Assembly: GCF_015706575.1 (NCBI RefSeq)
Contig: NW_024037072.1
Span: 21,081,162-21,145,161 of the forward strand
DNA length: 64,000 nt
Direction of reading: 5' to 3'
Origin: Patiria miniata
Taxonomy: Eukaryota; Echinodermata; Asteroidea; Valvatida; Asterinidae
The notes under the pieces are model-generated. The model searched no databases. It worked only from the letters and a program-made list of their open reading frames with translations, and was not told the origin of the DNA. The position numbers were made by a program, and so were the translations under genes. Below, piece by piece: positions 56,057 to 64,000 of the stretch (the first letter of the stretch is position 1; each line of letters starts with the position of its first letter).

Positions 56057-56961
56057 TTGATAGGTCTTGCATCCCCAGTTTTTATACTGTGTTTCACCCA
56101 ACCAGTACGCCCGATGTCACTGTCACTCTGGGAAAAGACATCGCTGTAGTCGCTCAGTAACCTTGCTATTTGGTCATGGTGCTCGGGTGAAACCTCTTCC
56201 TTGCTCCGCCTGTACAGGTCAGCAAGGTGTTCTGGAACTTCCACCCGCCGCGGTGTTGATGAAGATGGCTGCTGGACTGGTTCAACATCGCCGTCATCTA
56301 CGCTTGTCACTTTTCCGGCCATGGTTCCCTCACGAACAACACACGTTCGCTTCCCTGGATTAAAAACCCTGATTGGTAGGACACCGTCATCGACCTTAAC
56401 AAGAGTACGGGCTACCACAACACCTTTATTCGCCACCTCACTCCTGTCAACTGGTTCTATGATTCCAAACCCCTTCATAGGCGTACCTCGCATCACGTGT
56501 CCCGGCACCAGCGCCTCGTGACCTGGTGGAATTCTGGTTGTGCGGTCTACAACAACCCTGGCACAGAATGCTTCGCCTCTCGTGTCCGTACAACGCACTC
56601 TCTCCCCATTTATCACCAGCTCCATTGCCTGGAAGTTCAGGTTTCCGCCAGTCGGAAGTAAGAAGTCCATTCCCAGGATCCCTTCCAAGGTGTCAAGCTT
56701 ACCAAATGTGGCTACTACTGGATAGGTAGTTTTACCCACGCGTAATTCGACCCACGCTCTACCAATGCTCTCCAGTGGAGTCCCGTCTGCACTCTTAACC
56801 TTCGGTCCCGTATTGCTCAAAGGTGGTCTATCCTCAGGCGCCATCTTATAAAACAAAGTGGATGAGAGAAACGTACTTGTAGCCCCCGTATCCACCAACA
56901 AACTCGCTTTATAGCCTCTGACAGTCACCGGAACAAACAATCCACTCTGGGCTTGAATCAT
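56005..56961 (-). CDS. pol: pol fragment: aspartic protease and start of reverse transcriptase
   Basis: 318 aa. Retropepsin-like protease with LLVDTGATSTFLS near residue 25 and GILGMDFLLPTGG near 95-107, the two motifs that build the active site. The region SDYSDVFSQSDSDIGRTGWVKHSIKTGDARPIKERR is the normal lead-in to Ty3/gypsy reverse transcriptase, where it breaks off into integrase sequence read out of frame. The frame is -1 relative to gag and stays open across the gag stop, so expression by ribosomal frameshift is plausible. No polymerase YxDD motif remains. Confidence 0.88.
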   Translation of the reverse strand: MIQAQSGLFVPVTVRGYKASLLVDTGATSTFLSSTLFYKMAPEDRPPLSNTGPKVKSADGTPLESIGRAWVELRVGKTTYPVVATFGKLDTLEGILGMDFLLPTGGNLNFQAMELVINGERVRCTDTRGEAFCARVVVDRTTRIPPGHEALVPGHVMRGTPMKGFGIIEPVDRSEVANKGVVVARTLVKVDDGVLPIRVFNPGKRTCVVREGTMAGKVTSVDDGDVEPVQQPSSSTPRRVEVPEHLADLYRRSKEEVSPEHHDQIARLLSDYSDVFSQSDSDIGRTGWVKHSIKTGDARPIKERRLICLCWAEKCSCH

Positions 56962-56996
56962 CCGACTCGCCCCAGAACTTTTCTCCTCCCCGCGCT

Positions 56997-58478
56997 CTAG
57001 TGCTTGGGGTTCTCCACCATCTTCCCCTCTCGGCCCTGGTGGTTGTCCCCCAGCTCGCCCCCGGGCCGCGGGGTAAGCTGCGACTCGTTTCCCGACTTCT
57101 TAGTCTTGTCTCCATACGGGCGCCTACAGTTTCTGGCGAAGTGTCCTGGTTCTCGGCACCTAAAGCAGATGTCGCCTGGTGCAGGTTCTCGCCTTGCTCG
57201 TTGGTAAGTATCACGTCCATTCTCCGGCCGCTCTTGCTTCGTAGGCCCATTTCCGCCCCTCGCTATCTGCTCCATCAGCGCCTTCATCTCCTTCCGGCTT
57301 TCTGTAATGGCCTCTTCCATGCTCTTCTGCTTCTCGAAGATATCTGCTTGAAACTTCTGCCACAAAGGCTCACACTCGTCACCAAGCACTCTCGCGTACT
57401 TCGGCTTAATCCGTCCCGCCCTCTGCTCTTCAACCTTTAGAAATCCTTCAGTGGCAATTGCTGCTCGAATCGCTTCTTCCAAGGTCCTTGGCCTTGCGCG
57501 AAAGATCCCTTCGCGGGTCGATTGATCCTCTACGGCGTCAGAGAAATGTCCCCTCGCCAATCTGTCTCTTCCTTCATCTGTCAGCTCAGGGTAAGCTAGT
57601 CCCGACAGTTCTCGAATCGCCTGCCCTAGCTCCTGAAGCGTCTCTTTTGCACCTTGCCGCCTGTGGCGCAACTCCACCAGGTGGTTCTCCGCCAGCTGGC
57701 CTGGCCCAAAACGCTCCTCTAGAAGGCGCACGAGTTGACTGTAACTCACATCTTTCCCTCCAGCCTGTTGACTCCCTAGCACCTTGACTGCAATCCCCTG
57801 CAAACTTGCTGCCAGAAAAATCTTCGCCTGTCCGTCTGACCAATCGTTCGCCAGTCTACACGCCTCGAAGTGTTGCAGGAAATCACGCCATGGAGTTTTC
57901 CCGTTAAACCGGTCCGGTGTGATGTTCGGCCGCTTCGTCTTCACCTCCTGGCGCACCTTTACGGCAGGCGCAGCCTTGCCTTCCCCCAACTCTTCTTTGG
58001 CACCTTCAGCTGGTTGATCCACACTCACTGATGACGGTGTGCATGTCTTTTTCTCCTCAACCGTAGCCGGCGTGCAGTCGCTGGACTTGGCGCTGAGTGT
58101 ACCCTCAATTGTTGATCTCGTTGTCACCGGAGAGTTTGCTGGTGCAACAGGTGTTCTGCTTAATTTAGTCCGAGGCTTGGGTGTAGGTTTCGGAGTGAAT
58201 GGATTGAACGGCGAATGTTCCTCTCGTCCGCTGAAATGTGTAAACATCGAAGTGTTCGGCGTATCCTGAAATTCTGGTACTGTCCAGTTCTGCCGCCTAT
58301 GTTCCCCAGTTCCCGCAACTCTCAGCTCACGCACCTCCGCCTGTAGCTGCAATACCAAATCTGCCAACCGACTTGTTTCCTCCCTGTAGCTCTGAAGTTC
58401 CGTGGATTCTCCTTCGGCACCTACCACCACGTCATCCATCGGCAGCAGTCCCCTTCCTTCCATCGAGTGCTGATCCAT
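56997..58478 (-). CDS. gag: gag polyprotein of Ty3/gypsy element
   Basis: 493 aa, intact. The N-terminal part has a short coiled-coil-like stretch (REETSRLADLVLQLQAEVREL). The central capsid-type region has features of Ty3 gag: TPDRFNGKTPWRDFLQHFEACRLANDW, AKIFLAASLQGIA and LVRLLEERFGPG, followed by the LRHRRQGAKETLQELGQAI segment. A CCHC zinc knuckle, CFRCREPGHFARNC (C-x2-C-x4-H-x4-C), lies about 50 residues from the end and would package RNA. The start ATG lies 54 bases inside the LTR, next to the primer site. Confidence 0.92.
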   Translation of the reverse strand: MDQHSMEGRGLLPMDDVVVGAEGESTELQSYREETSRLADLVLQLQAEVRELRVAGTGEHRRQNWTVPEFQDTPNTSMFTHFSGREEHSPFNPFTPKPTPKPRTKLSRTPVAPANSPVTTRSTIEGTLSAKSSDCTPATVEEKKTCTPSSVSVDQPAEGAKEELGEGKAAPAVKVRQEVKTKRPNITPDRFNGKTPWRDFLQHFEACRLANDWSDGQAKIFLAASLQGIAVKVLGSQQAGGKDVSYSQLVRLLEERFGPGQLAENHLVELRHRRQGAKETLQELGQAIRELSGLAYPELTDEGRDRLARGHFSDAVEDQSTREGIFRARPRTLEEAIRAAIATEGFLKVEEQRAGRIKPKYARVLGDECEPLWQKFQADIFEKQKSMEEAITESRKEMKALMEQIARGGNGPTKQERPENGRDTYQRARREPAPGDICFRCREPGHFARNCRRPYGDKTKKSGNESQLTPRPGGELGDNHQGREGKMVENPKH

Positions 58479-58512
58479 GGCTAAATACTAGTTGTTCTAC
58501 CTACGACGCCTA

Positions 58513-58529
58513 TCCCACTTCTGACACCA
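58513..58529 (-). other. Primer binding site for tRNA-Leu
   Basis: The plus strand reads TCCCACTTCTGACACCA two bases before the LTR. This equals the 3' end of a eukaryotic leucine tRNA with its CCA, so minus-strand element RNA would pair with it over 17 bases. It also sets the 5' LTR as the right-hand one. Confidence 0.85.
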
Positions 58530-58531
58530 TT

Positions 58532-59375
58532 TGTGGCGGTCGCGCCGACAGCAACCCCGAGTCGTCCTCGGCCGACGTCAGCGAGCGGTCAATTCTGAGA
58601 AGGCCAAGGGAGCAGGCCCGTTTTGGGGCAGTCTACCGCCAGGCGCAGCAGGGGAACAACTTTATTCGCGGGCGGTTCTTACGCCAGCAGCTCTCGCGCC
58701 AGCACACACGGGAACAGGGCAGGGGAAGGGAAACGGGGCACCTCCAAATCAAACACGGGACCCTTCTCTTTAGGTTGACATTCCTTTATTATAATCTACT
58801 CAGACAGACTGCAAATCATCTCTAGACCTTGACAGGTGTTGATCACCTTCCCAGGTGCCTCCCCTAAACAGGTGCGGGTTTCCTTAACAGGTGCGAGTTT
58901 CCTAAACAGGTGTGAGTTTCCTAAACAGGTGCGAGTTCCCTGTACAGGTTATAAATCTTCCACACTAAGTTAACGTCCACTCACCACTACGGCCTCGCTA
59001 CCTATTCCCGTGGACGGAGTTCCTCCCCTCTTCAACTGACCGAACAAGCCCCCGCTAAACTTATCCCAGTAAGAGCCTCACTTACGGACACAGCTGCCTA
59101 CTACCGCTAATCTGCACGGGCGAGGGACTGAATAAACACGCTCAGCAACTGCGACGCGCTACTGGTCACCCGTGTCTCACTACTCTGGTACGGGACTGGA
59201 ACGGTACTGCAACGGAACTCCCGCACTGAACACGCGCTCGCGCTTTTATAGCCACGCGGCAAATAGACTGGTGCCGCGGCGCATTACGCGCATCAGCCCT
59301 GGCTGACGTCTAGGTCGTTGTCTACTCTACAACTACGATAGCCCCTGGCTACCACCAAACTGCTATTGCGCCACA
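58532..59375 (-). repeat. 5' LTR of the Ty3/gypsy element
   Basis: 844 bp, same ends as the left LTR. A minus-strand TATAAAA at 59244-59250 and AATAAA at 58661-58666 (complement) frame the probable R region. Only one base difference from the other LTR was noticed. Confidence 0.95.
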
Positions 59376-59611
59376 ATATCCTGTTGAAGTTTCAGCACTG
59401 TGGATATTACACATTATTTTCTTTTTTTCTAGAAAACAGTGAAAAACTGTATGCACAATCTTTTGATCACGAAACACGATTTCGTCACTAGCACTCTTTG
59501 TTTCCTACAATAAATCACTTACATATAGTACATTTCTTGATTTTTTCTAAATGACACCAAGCCAGACTGAAAAAAAACAACCCTGGTGTTTAGTACCAGT
59601 TACGACGATTA

Positions 59612-60632
59612 TTAAAGCTATAGTCCATCATTTGCAGCCATCCGAAAAGTAACTGGCGTAATTATTGTTGAAAAACAAACTTGGTTGAAAGATAGTAAGG
59701 GGACTAAACTCCCTGTGAAACTATTCTTTCTGGGAAGCTGTTAATATGAAGTAATCAACGAAAGAAGGCCTTTCCAATGGTGCGTCTTAAAGCTACAGTC
59801 CATCATTTGTAATTTGTGTATTTTGTTCGTTTGAAGCAACAAAAGAGTTCAAAATCTAATGAAGGATACTGAGCAACTAACCTGATGAAGTTTCAGCTAA
59901 GCTTCAGCTGTACATTCCGAGCAAAACAGCATTCTAAGATCTCAATTTCAAATCCAAAGTTACTGAATCATGTTTTGAATTGTTTTGAATTGCAGCTATA
60001 CGCGACGTCGCGCACTGATCCGACGAATTATAACAACCGCGCGCGCGTGTGCGTCGTTCCAATACTTGTGCGCGCTGCGCTGAATAACAAAACGAACTAC
60101 TAATTTAAATTTTCCTACGGTGCTTCTTAAGAATCACCGTTGGAAATGCCTTCTTTCGTTGATAACTTCAAAATGACAGCTTGCCAGAAAGAATAATTTC
60201 ACAGGGAGTTTAGTCCCCTTACTATCTTTCAACCAAGTATGTTTTTCAACAATAATTACGCCAGTTACTTTTCGGATGGCTGCAAATGATGGACTATACC
60301 TTTAAGACGCACCATAGGAAAATTTAAATTAGTAGTTCGTTTCGTTATTCGGCGAAGCGCGCGCAAGCATTGGCACGACGCACACGCGCGCGCGGTTGCT
60401 ATAATTCGTCGGATCAGTGCGCGCTGCAATTCAAAACAATTCAAAACATGATTCAGTAACTTTTGATTTGAAATTGAGATCCTAGAATGCTGTTTTTCTC
60501 GGAATATACAGCTGAAGCTGAGCTGAAACTTCAACCCTTAGTTGTTCAGTATCCTTCATTAGATTTTGAACACTTGTGTTGCTTGAAACGAACAAAATGC
60601 ACAAATTACAAATGATGGACTATATCTTTAAT
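59612..60632. mobile_element. Nested inverted MITEs with TTAAAGCTATAGTCCATCATTTG ends
   Basis: Outer element X (59612-60305): arms of about 190 bp begin TTAAAGCTATAGTCCATCAT and end ATGATGGACTATACCTTTAA, including TCTTTCAACCAAG and GGGAGTTTAGTCCCC. It is split by element Y (from about 59786, TTAAAGCTACAGTCCATCAT) which ends about 60130. A third element Z (60302-60632) is an inverted copy of Y, both with GATCCGACGAATTATA and CGCGCGCG cores. All share the TTAAAG(C/A)TA(T/C)AGTCCATCATTT end. The open frames of 72 and 89 aa are the same stretch in Y and Z and are broken; not coding. Confidence 0.8.
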
Positions 60633-60780
60633 CTAAGTTAGTTTTGCGACAGATATTAGTTAGGTTTCGTTAGATTTTGAACACTTGTGTTGCTTGAAAC
60701 GAACAAAATGCACAAATTACAAATGATGGACTATATCTTTAATCTAAGTAAGTTTTGCGACAGATATTAGTTAGGTTACT
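60559..60780 (+). repeat. 111-bp tandem duplication
   Basis: TTAGATTTTGAACACTTGTG through TTAGTTAGGTT occurs twice in a row (starts 60559 and 60670) at the outer end of element Z. Confidence 0.85.
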
Positions 60781-61065
60781 TTTGATATAAGTGCAAATGA
60801 TCCTTTTATATGTTAAAAAAAAATCATCAGTGCAATGATAATTATAAAACAAATAAATTGAAATTATGATCACACAATTCGGAAATGGCAGTTGCACTTT
60901 CTTTGACGGGTAGCTAATTTATCCCTTCTAATTGCAATATAAAATTCAATTCTTCCCTTCATTCTTACTAAACTCATAACATGATTGATTTGGGGAGGCT
61001 TCTCTTCATACTTACATTTATAAATGTACTGTTTACCCAAGAAAAATACATAGTAAACAAAAAGA

Positions 61066-61146
61066 TCTGGGTCATAAATAATTATAATTAAACATAACAG
61101 AAAATTGGGTCATAAATAATTATAATTAAACATAACAGAAAATTCC
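61066..61146 (+). repeat. 40-bp tandem duplication
   Basis: TGGGTCATAAATAATTATAA...CATAACAGAAAATT occurs twice in direct succession. Confidence 0.85.
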
Positions 61147-61389
61147 GAAAGAAAACATTGACTTTACAAATTTACGTTAACCATTCAATCAACCTTTTTC
61201 CAAAAATATGAATCAAAAGGACAATAATTAAACAAAAAGGATCCTATTCTTTAATACCAGAGACCCTCGTACAACTTTAATGATAGATACCGGTGTCATA
61301 TGAACATCGACTGGCGCGGATGGCACTCAGTTATCTGTTCGCAGCTGGAAGTAAAGCTCAACGTCATTTCTTTGCTGTGCATCTCACAT

Positions 61390-61560
61390 ATGAGATTTGA
61401 AGGTTTGCATGGTGGAAAGATACTAAGACAAGATAAGTTTGCGGTAGCACCATGTGAATAAATCTCTTTTGTGAGTAAGTGTGGTTCTGAAAAAGAACCG
61501 GAGGGACTCAACGTTTCGAACAGTATGCTCTGCCCGTCGTCAGGAGAATAAGGGATTCCA
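61390..61560 (-). mobile_element. Penelope-like terminal-repeat remnant
   Basis: AGATTTGAAGGTTTGCATGG, TTTGCGGTAGCACCATGTG and the hammerhead region match the remnant at 43571-43770. No reverse transcriptase of Penelope type is attached. Confidence 0.68.
61484..61550 (-). ncRNA. Hammerhead ribozyme, Penelope type, second copy
   Basis: Minus strand: CTGACGA (complement of 61537-61543), stem II CGGGCAG / CTGTTCG with loop AGCATA, then GAAAC, short stem III, GAGTC. Compared with 43624, a C-to-T change in stem II turns a G-C pair into G-U, so pairing is kept. Activity not shown. Confidence 0.73.
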
Positions 61561-61617
61561 ACGATGATGCGATGTTTTAAGGATGGGTGCGGTGAGGCGT
61601 GAGAAGGATGCAAACTG

Positions 61618-62170
61618 GTGAAGCTGTCCCTGTCCAAGATGCGCCTGAAATCCCGCAAACCCTTTTGGTTCTCAGCCAAGTCCCTTGACGACACCAACTT
61701 CGACCCAAAGTCAGAGTGGACAGATGTCAACATTGCCAACAGAGAGCTCCTTTTCAGATCCTACATCGGAGCCACCTGCATGGCTTCAACCAGCATTGTA
61801 AACATTGGGTGACTCTAAATAGGATCCGTACCCTTCGTGCAAGAACTGCCCACCACCTATAATGGAGGATGAGGGATAACCCCTCCTGCGACTGTGTGCA
61901 CCCAGACCAGACCATCCCTCATATTATGAATGACTGTCCTCTGAGACGATTGAGCGGTATTAAGGCCATCCACCAAGCAAAAGGTATGCCACCCTGGTGC
62001 GGCCTGGATGTCAAAACTTGATCTGACATTATAGCTGCACACGTCACACGACATAAAAAGAACCTGGTCATTGATGGTTCCAGTCGCAGTCTTGAAGGAG
62101 GCTGCATGGGACTCTCTGAAGCAACTCTCTCCTCAGGCCGAGAGGTTGCAGCAGCCAAGAGACAACGGGC
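61618..62170 (+). pseudogene. LINE reverse transcriptase C-terminal remnant
   Basis: The frame starting at 61618 gives SEWTDVNIANRELLF. After a frameshift, the next frame gives HGFNQHCKHWVTLNRIRTLR, a stop, WRMRDNPSCDC, and HPDQTIPHIMNDCPLRRLSG. The Cys-x-Cys...His...Cys pattern with TLNRIRT before it and HIMNDCPL after it is the usual end of many non-LTR retrotransposon ORF2 proteins. Frameshift and stops make it a dead fragment. The clade cannot be settled by eye. Confidence 0.72.
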
Positions 62171-62682
62171 AAGAAGAGAGTACATTCCATTTTTTAGTAC
62201 ATTGTATTTTTATTAATAAGTACCTTTACCGTAAATAATGGGGATTCCTCTGATATGTTTCGTTAGCAAAGGGGCTGCAGGCAAGTTTGCTCGTGATTTT
62301 GTTTGTAATTAAGCAGTTGAAATTCTCCCTATCACGCCTAATAAGAAACAAGCTGTTTCTGGCCGCGCCTTCAGGTTAAATGTTATACCGTTTAAAAAAA
62401 AAAAATCCGGGAGAGAGGTTGTTTTCTTAGACCATCACAAAATCTGCAGGGAACAATTTGAGGGCGTGGAAGATTTCAAGTGGTGTCCAGATCAGTTGAC
62501 ACTCGAGTTGAATACATTTCCAGTTATTCACATATCGGCGGTTAATCTGTAATGACATGTGTTAAAATGTGTACCATAGACTATCGCATCTTCCCAACTA
62601 CCGTGAGTTGGGACCATTTGCTTTAGTAAGTTGAGGCATAACAGAATTACTGTACAGTTTCATTACCATGTTGGTTGTTCAG

Positions 62683-63470
62683 ATTGCAGATGAAAATCCT
62701 CAAGTGAAGCATCATCCCCACTACCCTCCTCCTCCCAAGCGAATAGCATCTCCTCCAAAAAGAAGATCTCATCATTCAAAAACCTCAGCTGATCGCAACG
62801 CTGATGCGGATGAGAGAGGCAAGGTCTGCTTCGGGCCGGTTACCAACCACTCCAGTCCCAAACCGTGGAACAAATGCAAGAGGACCTTCGTTGAACCTAA
62901 CGTCACGCTGGTGTCCCCACCATGGGACAATGTAACGTTAGGCGATACCATCCACTACCGGATCGAGTCCAACCTCGCCCTGGACCGTCACTGCGTGTCC
63001 GGTGGGAACTTCTGGTTCGCCGTACTGGCGTCTGCCAGAGGTGAACCTGAGGCGAGCTGCGGTTGCTTCGTAGTAGACCACTGCAACGGTTCCTATGATC
63101 TCTTCACGGTAGCTGCCTGGGCCGGGAAAGCCAACCTGAACCTCACCCTGGTGCACACCGGCGAGGCGGTAAACCATCTCAGGAATGTGGTGTGGCCTGC
63201 TAAGGATAGGGTGTCTTTCATTGGCTTTTACCACCCAGACAACGTCACGGACGAAAAGTGGCCGCGAACCGGTTGTAACTTCAGGGGCCCCGGCAACTGG
63301 ACGGGTTTATGTGAGTATGAACATCCTAAAGCGATGGGGGATACGAGGCTGGTGTGCGAGAATAAAGATAATGTGCCGTGTGAGACCCTCTACCGCATGA
63401 AAGGCCACGGTGCTAGAATAGAAGGCAGTGTGTCCAGACTTACAAAGAACGTGACCTATCTTTTTGCCAG
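62683..63470 (+). CDS. NXPE-like: NXPE-like gene, exon with NXPE/neurexophilin domain
   Basis: Acceptor TGTTCAG, donor GTACGT; 262 codons plus two bases. After a His/Pro/Lys-rich stem (HHPHYPPPPKR) comes a Cys-rich module with NXPE hallmarks: VTLGDTIHYRIES, GGNFWFAVLASARGE, CFVVDHCNGSYDLFTVAAWAGKANLNLTLVHTGEAV, VSFIGFYHP and GLCEYEHP...DTRLVCEN. There are about eight N-glycosylation sites (NHS, NVT, NGS, NLT, NWT). The family are secretory-pathway glycoproteins with an N-terminal neurexophilin-like domain and a C-terminal PC-esterase domain; that second domain must lie beyond the window. Biochemical role unproven in most members. The link to the 50008 exon is inferred from phase 0 on both sides. 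Confidence 0.85.
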
Positions 63471-64000
63471 GTACGTACAATAAAAAATAAATATGAAGTA
63501 AACCTTTCCTAATCATATTTTGTCATGGTATCAGCAAAATCATTACAAAAAAAAACACTTTAATTTGTAGGGGAAAAATATTCCATGCTTGGGTGCAGCA
63601 TCCCGGACATCTCAAAGCTGATTCAAAGCATAAGATAAGCATTTTTCAAAGCATTAGATAAGCTGTAACCAGCTGTGTTCAAATATTTCCATAATCGGGT
63701 CTTCGGAAATAAGTCGTTTCATTAGAACACACTCTTGGAAAAAATGGTCTGGTTAACTTATTCTTTATGATGGGACTTGCGGACGTTGCGGTTTTGCCGA
63801 AGTCAATTGAGTGTGATCAGCTGACTGATAATGTTTACGCCCCAAACCCCCGGCCAATGAGGTTTTGTATACAGTGATGGCCGGACTTCTTTTTGCGAGA
63901 GTGTGCTGGCAATGTTTTCTTATAATCATAATTTGGTTTTCTAAATTTCCTTGTGGTGAGAAGCATATGGGCTGTTTCTACGGCATTCTTCTCTGTTGTT
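63471..64000 (+). other. Start of next NXPE-like intron
   Basis: Begins GTACGT. AT-rich; no exon, repeat pair or RNA gene recognised before the window ends. Confidence 0.6.

Larger units (their letters stand above)
52602..59379 (-). mobile_element. Ty3/gypsy LTR retrotransposon, internally deleted, with extra ORF
   Basis: Minus-strand element of 6770 bp (52606-59375) between 4-bp target repeats ATAT (52602-52605 and 59376-59379). Two 844-bp LTRs, a primer site for tRNA-Leu, gag, protease and the start of reverse transcriptase, then the integrase C-terminus, then a zinc-finger ORF. The rest of reverse transcriptase, RNase H and the integrase core are missing, so the element is non-autonomous. 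The LTRs differ at only one base that I could see (T at 53394 against G at 59320), so the insertion is young. Confidence 0.93.
50143..62682 (+). other. Putative 12.5-kb intron 1 of the NXPE-like gene
   Basis: Begins GTAAGT and ends TGTTCAG. Holds a (CCTA)n microsatellite (about 50827-50861), tRNA-Asp copies, poly-C debris (52080-52210), the Ty3/gypsy element, nested MITEs, a Penelope remnant and a LINE remnant. No other host exon was recognised. Confidence 0.55.

Overview
The window is animal genomic DNA: genes are split by consensus GT-AG introns, intergenic space is long and full of transposon debris, and there are poly-G/poly-C runs of up to 41 bases. Sialyltransferase paralogs of ST6GalNAc I/II type, an NXPE-family gene, Penelope-type hammerhead sequences, a foldback transposon resembling sea-urchin TU elements and scattered TAGGCCTA-like words together suggest a marine invertebrate deuterostome, most likely an echinoderm. 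That placement is inference. No bacterial features are present.

Layout. 1-6480: a tandem macrosatellite of about 2.4 kb units (purine-rich GAGGCAG-type blocks alternating with AT-rich spacers). 6515-8278: a satellite of eight units of about 218 bp. 8275-9874: a repeat that recurs inverted at 37.8-38.6 kb, then a hAT-type non-autonomous transposon with a perfect 8-bp target duplication. 10592-37775: a tandem segmental duplication carrying two complete eight-exon ST6GalNAc I/II-like genes on the plus strand (CDS 10911-23295, 457 aa; CDS 27961-37531, 451 aa). The splice phases of all seven introns are identical in the two genes. Copy 2 also has a duplicated, phase-symmetric exon 2. 37.8-50 kb: intergenic, dominated by a 4.8-kb foldback element with 53-bp repeats in its arms, plus MITEs and a Penelope-like remnant with a hammerhead ribozyme. 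50008 to the window end: the first two recognisable exons of an NXPE-like gene, with a 12.5-kb intron holding a tRNA-Asp cluster, a recently inserted internally deleted Ty3/gypsy element (52606-59375), nested inverted MITEs, a second Penelope hammerhead and a LINE remnant.

Function. The sialyltransferases would be Golgi type II membrane enzymes that add alpha-2,6-linked sialic acid to GalNAc of O-glycans. The NXPE protein is also predicted to be a type II secretory-pathway protein; its C-terminal half lies outside the window. Nothing in the sequence ties these genes into one pathway beyond their shared secretory-pathway location.

The most unusual items are the retrotransposon's third ORF (two C2H2 zinc fingers plus a duplicated C-terminal module, in the position of env), the foldback element with unequal repeat numbers in its arms, the two hammerhead-ribozyme sequences, and the duplicated stem exon of the second sialyltransferase. 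Gene models were built by reading splice sites and phase by eye; no alignment or database search was run.
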